Assembly (NCBI GenBank): GCA_037190225.1
Contig: JBBCJL010000007.1
Location: 186,001-250,000 of the forward strand
Length of the DNA stretch: 64,000 bases
DNA from: MKSF01 sp037190225
GTDB lineage: Bacteria > Bacteroidota > Bacteroidia > Chitinophagales > Chitinophagaceae
Direction of reading: 5' to 3'
Positions 43,149 through 52,704 of the stretch are shown here, in pieces (the stretch's first letter is position 1; each line of letters begins with the position of its first letter). The position numbers were made by a program, and so were the translations under genes. The notes under the pieces are model-generated. The model ran no database searches, had not been told where the DNA came from, and saw nothing but the letters and a program-made list of their open reading frames with translations.

Positions 43149-44434
43149 TAATATACGATCAGGTTGTAAAAATCTTCGGTATTCAGGTATTTGCGGGCCA
43201 TATCCCGTATGGCTTCGGAGGTCACTTCCTTATAGGTACGGATATTGCTGTCAAAGTGATCGGCACTAAGGCCGTTGAGTATCAGTGTTTTCCATCGTGC
43301 CATAATGCTGAATGCGCCGTCCAGGTCGCCCAGGAGATTACCCAGGATATAATTCTTGACCAGTATCAGCTCTCCTTCCGGTACCGGCTGGTTCCGCAGG
43401 TGGTCCGCTTCCCTGATGATCTCCTCCACGGTGGCCTCACTGACATCCTTGCCCGCTTCGGTAGCAATGAGGAGCATAGAGGCATTCCTGTAGGCATAGA
43501 ACTGGGAGTAAATGCCATAAGTATAGCCTTTTTCTTCCCTGATATTGGACATCAGCCGCGAGCCGAAGTAGCCGCCGAAGATCGTATTCATGACCAGGGC
43601 AGGAGCAAAGTCAGGGTGGGTGCGTCCTATGAAGGGCCGGGCCATCCTGATAGCGCCCTGTACGCTGGCGGGGTCGTTGACAATGCGGTACAGGCGGTCT
43701 TCGGCAGGTGACGTTGCGTAGGCACGATGTTCCCTGCCCGCAGCGGCATATGCCCGGTCCCGGCCGAACAGCTCCTGTATATTGCTGAGGTGCGCGGCAG
43801 TAAAATTACCGGAAAGGAATATCCTGCAGTTATCCGGGGTGTACCACTCCCTGTGGAACCGTACGAGGTCCTCACGGGTAAGCGCTTCTATATCTTCCAG
43901 CTCTGTATATTTCCCGTAAGGATGCTGCCTGCCGAATACAAAGGCGTCGATATGCCGGTTCGATACGAAATCCCCTCTCAGCAGGTTTACCTTCAGGCGC
44001 TGAATGGCATTCTGCTTATAGATATCCAGCTCCTCCTGCGAAAAGGAAGGTTCCCGGATGACCTCGATGACCACCGGCAGCAGGTGGTGCAGGTGCTTGC
44101 TCAGCGTGCTCAGGGTAATGACGGCAAAGTCATTGTTCGCGCTGATCTTCAGGGTGGCGCCGTATCGTTCAATAGCCTCATTGATCCGGGCAGCGGTCCT
44201 GGACGCCGTACCGTTCTTCAGCAGCGAGGCGGTGGTCTGCGCCACGCCTGTCTTGGATTCCTGCCAGATGCCTGCTTCGAATATCCACTCTACCTGTACC
44301 ACTTCCTGAGCACCCAGGTTAAGGGCGTACAGGGGAATGCCGTTATCCAGGATATGGGTTTCGCAGGGAGGTAAGGTATAGTCGAAATCAATCGGGTCTT
44401 TTATAAGAGGCGGGGTAGTTCTGTCTAACATCAT
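43148..44434 (-). CDS. M16-family peptidase-like protein without the zinc motif
   Basis: A 428-residue protein with the fold of M16 (insulinase/MPP-like) peptidases. The usual HxxEH zinc motif is replaced (QTTAS in GVAQTTASLLKNGT), so it is expected to be inactive as a zinc peptidase. The C-terminal substrate-binding pattern GSRLMSNIREEKGYTYGIYS is preserved. In M16B pairs one inactive subunit works with an active one; no active partner is in this window. It is one base from SET overlap and two bases after ruvC on the same strand. Confidence 0.88.
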   Translation of the reverse strand: MMLDRTTPPLIKDPIDFDYTLPPCETHILDNGIPLYALNLGAQEVVQVEWIFEAGIWQESKTGVAQTTASLLKNGTASRTAARINEAIERYGATLKISANNDFAVITLSTLSKHLHHLLPVVIEVIREPSFSQEELDIYKQNAIQRLKVNLLRGDFVSNRHIDAFVFGRQHPYGKYTELEDIEALTREDLVRFHREWYTPDNCRIFLSGNFTAAHLSNIQELFGRDRAYAAAGREHRAYATSPAEDRLYRIVNDPASVQGAIRMARPFIGRTHPDFAPALVMNTIFGGYFGSRLMSNIREEKGYTYGIYSQFYAYRNASMLLIATEAGKDVSEATVEEIIREADHLRNQPVPEGELILVKNYILGNLLGDLDGAFSIMARWKTLILNGLSADHFDSNIRTYKEVTSEAIRDMARKYLNTEDFYNLIVY

Positions 44435-44436
44435 GC

Positions 44437-45009
44437 TTATAGTTTCTTTGTTTTTACTCTGCCGGGATTGGCGGCGATGAATGCCTCCCAGCCTTTTACG
44501 GCCTTCTGGCCTATCTGAAGGGCGGCCTCCACCTGTCCCCTGGTCTCATAGAAATGACAAAGGGCTGCCGCTACGGCATCCGTGGCATCGGCATACTCCG
44601 GCTTTTCATTGAACTTGAGGATGGTCTGGAGCATTTTCCATACCTGTTCCTTGGAGGCGTTCCCGTTGCCCGTCACGGCCTGCTTTATTTTCCTGGGTGC
44701 GTATTCCACCGTGGCGCTGCCATGAGCCATAGCGGCGGCAATGGCTACCCCCTGCGCACGGCCGAGCTTCAGCATGCTCTGCACGTTCTTCCCGAAGAAG
44801 GGCGCTTCTATCACTACCGCATCCGGCCGGTGAATTTGGACCAGCGCGCTTACTTTCTCAAAGATATAATGCAGCCTTTTCGAATGATCTTTATGCTTTG
44901 ACAGGTGAAGGACGCCCATTTCAACAAGGGAAACCTTATTTTTGTCAACGGAAATGATACCATATCCCATCAGCAATGTGCCAGGATCTATGCCAAGTAT
45001 GACGGCCAT
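44437..45009 (-). CDS. ruvC: Crossover junction endodeoxyribonuclease RuvC
   Basis: A 190-residue Holliday-junction resolvase. The acidic active-site residues are visible: Asp8 in ILGIDPGT, Glu in VVIEAPF, and the pair in YADATDAVAAALCH. The phrase ALAHGSA-like and APRKIKQAVTGNGNASKEQV are characteristic. It cuts recombination intermediates symmetrically, with RuvAB. First gene of a minus-strand run ending in the M16-like, SET and barrel genes. Confidence 0.96.
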   Translation of the reverse strand: MAVILGIDPGTLLMGYGIISVDKNKVSLVEMGVLHLSKHKDHSKRLHYIFEKVSALVQIHRPDAVVIEAPFFGKNVQSMLKLGRAQGVAIAAAMAHGSATVEYAPRKIKQAVTGNGNASKEQVWKMLQTILKFNEKPEYADATDAVAAALCHFYETRGQVEAALQIGQKAVKGWEAFIAANPGRVKTKKL

Positions 45010-45073
45010 ATGAAATAGGATTTGTTAATTGCTAAGTTGTGACTGTATTAATAGATAATAAATACCTGATATT

Positions 45074-46054
45074 TTGACCAAAGCTACCAAAAAAATATTA
45101 CTCCGGTACGTACTGGCGCCCATTTTGATGGTATTTTTCTTATGGTTAATATATCGCCAGCTTACGGCGAAAGGCGACCTGGGGCAGCAGTGGCAGGCAT
45201 TGCGGTCTTACTGGCACAGCGCAGGTCCTTCCTGGTTCACGGTGGTGATCCTGCTGGCGCCCGTCAACTGGTTCTGGGAAGCCGTGAAATGGCAGCGGGT
45301 GGTCAGGTACCTGCATCCCGTGACCCTATGGGTGTCCTTTAAAGCGGTCGTGACCGGCATCGCTTTCGGCATGGTGACGCCGAGCAAGCTCGGTGATTTT
45401 GCAGGCAGGATATTATATGTGCCGCAGCGCAAGCGGGTAGCTGCCGCCATCGGCACCCTGATGACCAATCTTATCCAGGTAGCGGCGTCTTCCACCGCCG
45501 GTATGGCAGGTGTAATTTATTTCCTGTGGCATCATCATTCCGGCCGCTGGCTGTCGGACTTTTTGAAAATCTGCGGTCTTGTCGTAATTTTATTAGGTAT
45601 CCTGTGGGGAACACGGCGCAGCTGGACAGGCTGGCTGCTGCAGTTCAGGCCTTTCAGGAAGATGGCCCGGTATTTCAGGGTGCTGAAAAGATATGATACC
45701 AGGGATATAGTTTTCATATACGGGTTTTCTCTGGTCAAATATCTTACCTATAATATGCAGTTCCTGCTGCTGGCCAATCTGTTGGGAGCACAGGTGCCAT
45801 GGGTAGCGGGCATCTTTGCCACTATGATGATGTACTGGCTGCTGATGGCTATTCCCTCCTTTATGCTGGCTGACATCAGCGTGCGGGGATTTGTGGCGGG
45901 GGTGGTGTTCCTGGAAACGGGCCTGGCGCTCAACGGGGTATCTTTGCTCGCGGCCAGCTATGTGACCTGGCTGCTGAACCTGGTATTGCCGGCCGTGATC
46001 GGCAGTGTATTAATGGTGGGCATCCGGCAAAAAAGTAAAAGTATTTCACAATGA
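45074..46054 (+). CDS. UPF0104/lysylphosphatidylglycerol-synthase-like membrane protein
   Basis: A 326-residue polytopic inner-membrane protein matching the flippase-like half of lysyl-PG synthases (UPF0104). The start is a TTG at 45074; the next ATG, at 45128, would cut off the first membrane helix. About eight hydrophobic segments are visible; the TPSKLGDFAGRILYV motif and DISVRGFVAGVVFLETGLA near the end are family marks. No aminoacyltransferase domain is present. Its stop overlaps the start of ade by four bases (ATGA). Confidence 0.85.
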   Translation: MTKATKKILLRYVLAPILMVFFLWLIYRQLTAKGDLGQQWQALRSYWHSAGPSWFTVVILLAPVNWFWEAVKWQRVVRYLHPVTLWVSFKAVVTGIAFGMVTPSKLGDFAGRILYVPQRKRVAAAIGTLMTNLIQVAASSTAGMAGVIYFLWHHHSGRWLSDFLKICGLVVILLGILWGTRRSWTGWLLQFRPFRKMARYFRVLKRYDTRDIVFIYGFSLVKYLTYNMQFLLLANLLGAQVPWVAGIFATMMMYWLLMAIPSFMLADISVRGFVAGVVFLETGLALNGVSLLAASYVTWLLNLVLPAVIGSVLMVGIRQKSKSISQ

Positions 46055-47703
46055 TAAGCAGTGCAATCAAAGGATTTATAGTAGATATATTGAACCGGGA
46101 GATCTACCCGGGCCGTGTCAATATAGAGGGCAGGCGCATCCGGTCCATCGACAGGCTGACCGACAGGGAAGTGCCGCACCAGTATATATTGCCGGGATTT
46201 ATCGATGCGCATATACATATTGAAAGCTCGATGCTGGTGCCGTCCGAATTTGCGCAGATAGCGGTGCAGCATGGTACTGTTGCAACGGTAAGCGACCCGC
46301 ACGAGATCGCTAATGTCTGCGGTGTGGAGGGAGTGCGGTATATGATCCGAAATGCCGCGCAGGTGCCGCTGAAATTCTGTTTCGGCGCGCCCTCCTGTGT
46401 GCCGGCTACACCTTTCGAGACGGCCGGTGCCGTGATTGACGCCGCCGCCGTGGAGGACCTGCTGCGGGATGACCATATCTATTATCTCGCGGAAATGATG
46501 AATTTCCCCGGCGTGCTGAACGAGGACCCGGAGGTGATGCGTAAGATCGCCGCCGCCAGGGCCTGCAACAAGCCGGTGGACGGGCATGCTCCCGGCCTAC
46601 GGGGAGAGCTGGCGGACCGGTATATCCGGGCCGGTATCTCTACAGACCATGAGTGTACCTCGCTGGAGGAAGCGCTGCATAAGATAGCGGGAGGAATGAA
46701 AATACTGATCCGGGAAGGCAGCGCCGCCAAAAATTACCAGGCGCTGCACCCTTTGTTCCATACCCATCCCGAGTGGCTGATGCTGTGCAGTGATGACAAG
46801 CATCCTGATGAGCTGCTGCACGGGCATATCAACACTTTGGTTGCCAGGGCGCTAAAGGACGGGCACGACCTGTTCCATGTGCTGTACGCCGCCTGCATCC
46901 ACCCGGCAATACATTATAAGCTCCCGGTAGGCTATCTCCGCGAAGGCGACTATGCCGATTTTATAGTGGTGGATAGCTTTGAAAGGCTGAACGTGCTGCG
47001 CACCTATATCAACGGTGAAAAAGTATTTACGAATGGTAAGGTGTTCTTTGAACGGGTGCCGGTGCCGAGGATCAATAATTTCAAATGCCATACGATCAGT
47101 GAGGCTGACCTGGCGCTGACGTATGAAGGCGGCGGTGATGCCCTGGTCGAAGTGAAAGTGATAGAGGCTGTTGACGGGGAGATCATCACCGGGGAAGGGG
47201 CTGCGCTGCTCCGTCCCTGGAAGGGAAAGCTGTGCAGCGATGTCCGGCAGGATATTTTAAAGATCGTGATCGTTAACAGGTACCAGGATACTGTCCCGGC
47301 AGCGGGCTTTATCAGGAATTTCCGGCTGAAGCAGGGCGCTATCGCTTCTTCAGTAGCCCATGACAGCCATAATATCGTAGCCGTAGGCGTCAGTGACCAG
47401 GCTATTGCCGCGGTTGTGAACACCATTATCAGGAATGAAGGAGGTATTGCTGTGAACGACGGGCGGGAAACGCATATACTGCCATTACCGGTTGCCGGGT
47501 TAATGAGCGATAAGGATATTATGGAAGTGGCGGGACATTATGAGCTGCTGGACGCAAAGGCAAAGGCCCTGGGATGCACCCTGAAAGCGCCTTTTATGAC
47601 CCTGTCCTTTATGGCTTTACCCGTCATACCCCGGCTGAAGATGACCGATAAAGGATTGTTTGATGTCGGTATATTTGATTTTGTAAGCACTGTGAACAGC
47701 TAG
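46051..47703 (+). CDS. ade: Adenine deaminase
   Basis: A 550-residue metal-dependent deaminase that converts adenine to hypoxanthine and ammonia in purine salvage. The amidohydrolase metal motif is GFIDAHIHIES near residue 50. Other marks are TVATVSDPHEIANVCG, EMMNFPGVL and DGHAPGL. The C-terminal third (SSVAHDSHNIVAVG, then LPVAGLMSD) is typical of Ade and not of eukaryotic adenosine deaminases. It is translationally coupled to the membrane-protein gene upstream. Confidence 0.96.
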   Translation: MISSAIKGFIVDILNREIYPGRVNIEGRRIRSIDRLTDREVPHQYILPGFIDAHIHIESSMLVPSEFAQIAVQHGTVATVSDPHEIANVCGVEGVRYMIRNAAQVPLKFCFGAPSCVPATPFETAGAVIDAAAVEDLLRDDHIYYLAEMMNFPGVLNEDPEVMRKIAAARACNKPVDGHAPGLRGELADRYIRAGISTDHECTSLEEALHKIAGGMKILIREGSAAKNYQALHPLFHTHPEWLMLCSDDKHPDELLHGHINTLVARALKDGHDLFHVLYAACIHPAIHYKLPVGYLREGDYADFIVVDSFERLNVLRTYINGEKVFTNGKVFFERVPVPRINNFKCHTISEADLALTYEGGGDALVEVKVIEAVDGEIITGEGAALLRPWKGKLCSDVRQDILKIVIVNRYQDTVPAAGFIRNFRLKQGAIASSVAHDSHNIVAVGVSDQAIAAVVNTIIRNEGGIAVNDGRETHILPLPVAGLMSDKDIMEVAGHYELLDAKAKALGCTLKAPFMTLSFMALPVIPRLKMTDKGLFDVGIFDFVSTVNS

Positions 47704-47725
47704 ATCACTTCGTTTCAATATAGCA

Positions 47726-47770
47726 CAGCCCGGGTAAAAGCATTGAAGATTATCCCGGGCTGCCTGCTTT
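47726..47770. terminator. Hairpin terminator after ade
   Basis: CAGCCCGGG (47726-47734) pairs with CCCGGGCTG (47754-47762) followed by a short T tract. It lies between converging genes. Confidence 0.7.
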
Positions 47771-47788
47771 TAGTATATCAGAGATTCT

Positions 47789-48568
47789 TTAGTGAGTCGG
47801 GAATGTTTCCATATATGATGCATAAGTGTAGTAGTTTATAACGGTAGATATTATACCGCAGATCAATCCGGCCAGGAGCGTTATCAGCATAGTGCGTTTG
47901 CTGGCACGGAAAAGCTGCCGGTTATAGGGTATGGTGATCGTGTACAGGCTGAAGATATTGTTCCCCACTCCCAGCCACGTTATGGACATCGTTGCCACCG
48001 CATCGCCGGAAAATCCCATAATGCCCAGCTGCAGGAGGGTAAAGAGCTGCACTGATCCGCTGTATGCTATGCTGAGACAAAATATGACCCAGGCCGCTGT
48101 ACTTAACCGGTTTAAAAACAGCAAGAGCAATAAGGGTAAAAGTACTTCCAGGCATAGGAGCCCGATGTAATACAGGTCATAGTAGAAAAAGCCGGCCAGG
48201 TTGTCTAAAAAGAACAGGACACCCAGCTCGTAGGCATAGGTGAGTATATAGATAGCCAGGACTATTTTAAGCAGCAGCAACGGCCGGTTGCCTTTTACCG
48301 TGCTGAAAGCTTCGTAGAGCGACCGGAATGCGTATTTGTCGGACCGGTATCCGGGCGACAGCAGGGTGGCCAGATCTTCCGGTTCACTCTCATGATAGTC
48401 TTCCGTGTCAGGCTCGTGGAGCGCTGCCGTCATATCCACGCCTCTTTCCTGTAATATGGCTTGTGCGGCTGCAGTCGCTGCCTCCTGGTATTGTGCCTCG
48501 TTCCGGATAATATGAAGCAATTCCTGGTCGGAGAGCTGCTGGTATTTATTGTAAAAGTCGAATGTCAT
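47789..48568 (-). CDS. Membrane protein of unknown function
   Basis: A 259-residue protein. The first 100 residues are soluble and acidic and start with a motif seen in other Bacteroidota membrane proteins (YNKYQQLSDQELLHIIRNEAQYQEAATAAAQ). About five membrane segments follow (about 102-122, 128-145, 150-170, 185-205 and 232-251). I do not recognise the family. It is a single gene between converging ade and the pirin-family gene, with its own -7 box (TATATTTG at 48621-48628). Confidence 0.75.
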   Translation of the reverse strand: MTFDFYNKYQQLSDQELLHIIRNEAQYQEAATAAAQAILQERGVDMTAALHEPDTEDYHESEPEDLATLLSPGYRSDKYAFRSLYEAFSTVKGNRPLLLLKIVLAIYILTYAYELGVLFFLDNLAGFFYYDLYYIGLLCLEVLLPLLLLLFLNRLSTAAWVIFCLSIAYSGSVQLFTLLQLGIMGFSGDAVATMSITWLGVGNNIFSLYTITIPYNRQLFRASKRTMLITLLAGLICGIISTVINYYTYASYMETFPTH

Positions 48569-48620
48569 AGTAGGATGCTGTATGGAAGTCCGCCATATAT
48601 TTTATATGTTACCGGGATCA

Positions 48621-48628
48621 CAAATATA
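48621..48628 (-). promoter_or_regulatory. Candidate promoter -7 box
   Basis: TATATTTG on the minus strand matches TAnnTTTG, 52 bases before the membrane-protein start. The -33 element is not clear. Confidence 0.4.
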
Positions 48629-48806
48629 ATATTCTTATGTTAAAAAGCATAACGGAAGGGCTGATTCCGGAAATTGTTCGGGAAGCCGGTGCAGGTGGTG
48701 GTGGTTTTTGTACGCTTTGTATAGAATATCCAGTGAAAAAATAACCCTGATTAATTTTTTTATGCCCGGAAATATCGTATTTTGAAAAATATATAAAAAA
48801 GATAGT

Positions 48807-49712
48807 ATGTCTAATGTCGGTATGATAATAGAAGAAAGGGCCGCGGACCTGGGAAATTTCCTGGTAGGAAGATTGCTGCCCTTTAAGCAGAAAAGAATGA
48901 TAGGCCCGTTCATCTTCATTGACCATATGGGGCCTGCCCATATGTCTGAACATGAAAACCTGGATGTTGCCGCGCATCCGCATATCGGCCTGTCCACGCT
49001 GACCTACTTGTTTGAAGGAGAGATCATGCACCGCGACAGCCTGGGGAACGAGGTGGTCATAGCGCCCGGCGCAGTGAACTGGATGACGGCAGGCAGGGGC
49101 GTTACCCATTCGGAGCGCACACCGGAAGCGCAGAGGAACAGCGCCAAGATACTTCACGGCCTGCAGATCTGGGTGGCCTTGCCTGAGGCGTTCGAGCAGG
49201 TGGCACCCTCGTTCCAGCATTACGATGCGGAGTCGCTTCCGGCCTGGGAGGACAATGATGTGCACTTCAGGCTCGTGGCAGGGCAGCTGGGAAGCAGGAA
49301 ATCGCCGGTAGCGGTGTTCAGCGAGCTGTATATGCTGGAGATCAGGAATACTGCTGATGAAGTTAAAGTCATTGACATCGGGGATGAGCTGTACGGGGAA
49401 GCCGGTATGTATATCCTGGAAGGGCGGGTGACCGCTGACGGGTATGATTATGAAGCGAAGCAGATCCTGGTAGCTAAAGAGTCACGGCTGTGTCGTTTTG
49501 AGATACACCCGCATACGTCCGTTTATATCTTCGGCGGCATGCCTTTTGAGAAAGAACGTTTTATTTTCTGGAATTTTGTAAGCTCTTCAAAAGAGGTGCT
49601 GGAGCAGGCTATAAAAGACTGGAATGATGATAAATTTCCTGCAGTGATCCATGAAACGGAACGCGTTCCGTTGCCTGCCTATTATAGTGACAGGCTGAAC
49701 CGTAAAAATTAA
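48807..49712 (+). CDS. Pirin-family cupin protein
   Basis: A 301-residue bicupin of the pirin family. The metal-binding N-terminal cupin shows HPHIGLSTLTYLFEGEIMHRDSLGN, with further ligands in GRGVTHSERTP. The C-terminal cupin (AGMYILEGRVTADGYD, then VYIFGGMPFEKERFIFWNF) is also typical. Some members act as quercetin dioxygenases, others bind transcription or metabolic proteins; the role here is unknown. It is followed six bases later by a small acetyltransferase gene. Confidence 0.93.
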   Translation: MSNVGMIIEERAADLGNFLVGRLLPFKQKRMIGPFIFIDHMGPAHMSEHENLDVAAHPHIGLSTLTYLFEGEIMHRDSLGNEVVIAPGAVNWMTAGRGVTHSERTPEAQRNSAKILHGLQIWVALPEAFEQVAPSFQHYDAESLPAWEDNDVHFRLVAGQLGSRKSPVAVFSELYMLEIRNTADEVKVIDIGDELYGEAGMYILEGRVTADGYDYEAKQILVAKESRLCRFEIHPHTSVYIFGGMPFEKERFIFWNFVSSSKEVLEQAIKDWNDDKFPAVIHETERVPLPAYYSDRLNRKN

Positions 49713-49718
49713 TCTGTT

Positions 49719-50009
49719 ATGCAATTTACAACGCAAGTAAAAGAAGGGGAACATAAAGGCGCTTTCATTGCCCTCGCTGAAGACGGTACCCCGGCCGGTG
49801 AAATGACCTATTCCTGGGCCGGTGAGGATAAGTTTATAATTGATCATACGGAGGTAAAAGAGGCGTTCGGAGGTATGGGGGTCGGTAAGACCATCTTTGA
49901 GGCTGCCGTGGCATACGCCAGGGAAAAAGGGGTAAAGATCATGCCGCTTTGTCCTTTTGCCGCCGGCATGTTCAAGAAGAGTGATGCCTATAAGGATGTG
50001 CTGTTTTAA
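49719..50009 (+). CDS. Small GNAT-type N-acetyltransferase (YjdJ-like)
   Basis: A 96-residue protein with the compact GNAT fold of the GCN5-related family. The acetyl-CoA loop is FGGMGVGKTIFEAAVAYAREKGVKI (in parts FGGMGVGK and AYAREKGVKI), and the C-terminal LCPFAAGMF is the usual conserved end. The substrate is unknown. It is in one transcript with the pirin-family gene. Confidence 0.88.
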   Translation: MQFTTQVKEGEHKGAFIALAEDGTPAGEMTYSWAGEDKFIIDHTEVKEAFGGMGVGKTIFEAAVAYAREKGVKIMPLCPFAAGMFKKSDAYKDVLF

Positions 50010-50492
50010 GATGATCATTCTCCATCCGGCAGCTTTTGTGTCTACCCAAGTGCTGTGTTGCAGGTGGCCGTTCGTCTGTTAAAGCCAGAGGGGCAGACCC
50101 TTATAGGCTGGATGTTCCGTGTGTGCCGGTCCTTTGGATCGCCGGGCTTATAATATGGTTCCCCGGCATACAAAAGCGGTTGCCTGGCCTGTTATTTTAC
50201 GTGGTATCCAGGCCGGCTTTGCACCCGGCGGCAGATCTTGCAACGCTGCTGTAAGGGCCTGAGCCCGGCATGCTTTATGGCAACAGATTTAATTTCAGGA
50301 GATATTAGGGGTAAATCCATTCCAGCCTGTCATATTATAAAGCGCCTGCCTTAAAGACCACCAGGACTTTATCCTGCCTGCCATCCTATTACGGTGCCGG
50401 TGACCAGGGAGAAGGAAAGCCGGAACGGCTTCCGTAGCCTGCGAAAAAGAATGCTTATAGAACGGAATATTACATCACTAAATATTTATATC
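50010..50492. other. 483-base gap, no gene recognised
   Basis: A short frame at 50036-50254 shows no domain and no start context. The last 100 bases are upstream sequence of the START protein; the open frame from 50394 is not used because the signal peptide begins at 50493. I see no other element. Confidence 0.55.
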
Positions 50493-51119
50493 ATGAAAAG
50501 ATTGTCAGTTATATGGCTGGTAAGCATGCTCCTGTGTATGACGGCAGGTGTATACGCCAATAATGAATTCAAGCTGATAAAAAAGAACGGCCCCACGCAC
50601 CTGTATGAACGGTGGATCACCGTGGACAAGGAGCAGGTCCGGGAGCTGAAGGCCGTTTTTTCGGTCAGGAGCGATATTGCCAGCATTGTGAAATTGCTGC
50701 AGTCACAGCAGCATGGGATACGCTGGCAGACCAAGGCCTCGGCATATACCGTAAAGATGCTGCAGGAGCCGGTGGCATGGATCAATTATATACAGTACGA
50801 TCTGCCTGCGGTGATGGATGACCAGGACTGCCTGCTGCTCTACGCTATCCCTATGGGACTGGCGCCGGACGCCCATTCCTGTGTGGTGCTGTTCAGCAGC
50901 ACTTCGGACAGCCAGTACCCGGTGAAAAGCGGGGTGAAGCGTATCTCGGGTGTCAAAGGATCGTGGAAGCTGGAAAAGCAGCCCGGGGAGTTGGTGCAAG
51001 TGACCTATACCATATCCAGCGACAGGGATAAGAAGATACCAAGATTTATCTCCGACCCCATCATACAGGATAATATCTTTAAGTCCATGTCAAATTTTAA
51101 AAAGCTGCTGGAGCAGTAG
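50493..51119 (+). CDS. Exported START/SRPBCC-domain protein
   Basis: The start at ATG 50493 (MKRLSVIWLVSMLLCMTAGVYA) gives a clear signal peptide and 208 residues; the frame upstream to 50394 adds an unlikely 33-residue extension. The mature part resembles START-type lipid-binding domains: KNGPTHLYERWITVD, then VKMLQEPVAWINYIQYDLPAVMDDQD and the C-terminal helix FISDPIIQDNIFKSMSNFKKLLEQ. Such proteins bind a lipid or hydrophobic ligand; the ligand is unknown. Confidence 0.8.
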   Translation: MKRLSVIWLVSMLLCMTAGVYANNEFKLIKKNGPTHLYERWITVDKEQVRELKAVFSVRSDIASIVKLLQSQQHGIRWQTKASAYTVKMLQEPVAWINYIQYDLPAVMDDQDCLLLYAIPMGLAPDAHSCVVLFSSTSDSQYPVKSGVKRISGVKGSWKLEKQPGELVQVTYTISSDRDKKIPRFISDPIIQDNIFKSMSNFKKLLEQ

Positions 51120-51285
51120 TAGGGATAAAGCAATATATTTCAGGGCATGGTCCCTGCAACAGGGAGTTCAGATAATAGCAAGGATTTCCGAGCTGTCCGG
51201 GCATATCACATGGGGTGCGCATACAAGGATCCGCGCTGTGCGATCATTGCAAAGCGCGGATCTCGGGATGTTAATTATTCGATCC

Positions 51286-52665
51286 TTATTGAACAGCCGC
51301 TATCAGGGCACCGGTATCCAGCAGCTCCTGCACGCCGGTTTCCATATTCTTTAGGGCTATCTTTCCCTGCTCCATTTCCTGGCTGCCGATAAAGGCAATG
51401 TATTGCAGTCCCCGCTTATTGGCATATTTCATCTGCTTATCCATTTTGGATACATCCATATACATTTCGCAGGGTATGCCCCTGCTTCTTAATTCATTGA
51501 CCAGCGACAATACATGGGTAGTGGTGGTGCTGTCGATATTCAGGAACAGGACATTCACGGACTGGCGGGTACTTTCCGGGAACAGTCCCAGCTGTTCCAT
51601 GACATCATAGATACGGTCTATGCCGAAGGATATGCCTACCCCCGAAATGCCTTTCAGCCCGAACAGGCCGGTAAGGTCATCATAACGGCCGCCACCGCCT
51701 ATGCTGCCCATGCTGACGGCATCCGTCACTACTTCCACTATGATGCCGGTATAATAATTCAGCCCACGTGCCAGTGTAAAATCTACCACTATTTCATTCT
51801 CCCATTCCTGCTGTTCCAGCAGGCTATGGTATTCCAGGACTGTCTGTATCTCCCTGATGCCTTCCCGTGCTGTTGCTGAAGCGCCTATCAGGTGGTCCAG
51901 CGCATCCAGCATGGCTGCCGGGCTGCCGGTCCGTATGGCTATATAATCCCCGATGATGCCGGTCTGCTCGGGTGTGAAGCCTCTCTGCGTCAATTCGCCG
52001 GCCACGCCATCCCATCCTATTTTATCCAGCTTGTCAATGGCTACCGTCATATCCGTCAGCTTGTCTGTGGCTCCGCAGTGTTCTGCAAGCCCCGCCAGGA
52101 TCTTACGGCTGTTGATCCGGATGGATATGCCCGGCACCCGGAGGCGGTGGAAAGCGGTCCGGTAGATGGCCAGCAGCTCCGCTTCATTGATAAGGGAAAC
52201 CGATCCCACCACATCCGCATCGCATTGCCAGAACTCCCTGTACCGTCCTTTCTGGGGACGGTCGGCACGCCATACAGGCTGCATCTGGTAGCGCTTGAAG
52301 GGCAGCGCGAGGTCATTATGGTTCATGGCCACGAAGCGGGCAAAGGGAATGGTCAGGTCATAGCGGAGCGCTCTTTCCGTTATCTTAAGGTCGTTCCGGC
52401 CTTCCAGTATATTATTGAACCCGTCCACAATGCTGTCTCTCTTTTCAGGATTGTTCAGGCCGTTATTCAGTATTTTAAACATTAATTTGTCACCCTCTTC
52501 GCCATACTTCCCGGTGAGCGTGCTCAGGTTTTCCATGGCCGGGGTTTCCAGCGGCTGGTAGCCGTACAGCTCGTACACCGTTCTGATGGTATTCAGGATA
52601 AACTGTCTTTCTCTGACCGTTTTGGGCGCAAAATCTCGGGTGCCCTGGGGGATACCTGGTTTCAT
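51286..52665 (-). CDS. hisS: Histidyl-tRNA synthetase
   Basis: A 459-residue class II synthetase that charges tRNA-His. It opens with the conserved GIPQGTRDFAPKTVRER. Motif 2 is represented by YREFWQCDADVVG, the histidine-specific motif by LARGLNYYTG, and motif 3 by GGGRYDDL...GVGISFGIDRI. The C-terminal anticodon-binding domain is at about 365-459. A TACTTTTG -7 box lies 23-30 bases upstream. Confidence 0.97.
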   Translation of the reverse strand: MKPGIPQGTRDFAPKTVRERQFILNTIRTVYELYGYQPLETPAMENLSTLTGKYGEEGDKLMFKILNNGLNNPEKRDSIVDGFNNILEGRNDLKITERALRYDLTIPFARFVAMNHNDLALPFKRYQMQPVWRADRPQKGRYREFWQCDADVVGSVSLINEAELLAIYRTAFHRLRVPGISIRINSRKILAGLAEHCGATDKLTDMTVAIDKLDKIGWDGVAGELTQRGFTPEQTGIIGDYIAIRTGSPAAMLDALDHLIGASATAREGIREIQTVLEYHSLLEQQEWENEIVVDFTLARGLNYYTGIIVEVVTDAVSMGSIGGGGRYDDLTGLFGLKGISGVGISFGIDRIYDVMEQLGLFPESTRQSVNVLFLNIDSTTTTHVLSLVNELRSRGIPCEMYMDVSKMDKQMKYANKRGLQYIAFIGSQEMEQGKIALKNMETGVQELLDTGALIAAVQ

Positions 52666-52687
52666 AGTTCTCCAATTAAAATTGACG

Positions 52688-52695
52688 CAAAAGTA
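52688..52695 (-). promoter_or_regulatory. Candidate hisS promoter -7 box
   Basis: TACTTTTG on the minus strand matches TAnnTTTG in the 39-base gap between the phosphatase gene and hisS, which suggests separate transcription. Confidence 0.4.
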
Positions 52696-52704
52696 AGTAT
52701 ATAA

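Noticed and set aside
50036..50254. 72-codon frame between the GNAT and START genes
   Set aside because: No domain, no promoter; it is most likely a chance open frame in non-coding DNA.
51228..51262. Hairpin (GATCCGCGCT and complement) after hisS
   Set aside because: A perfect 10-bp stem but without a T tract on either strand; it may be a weak terminator, so it is not listed as a feature.
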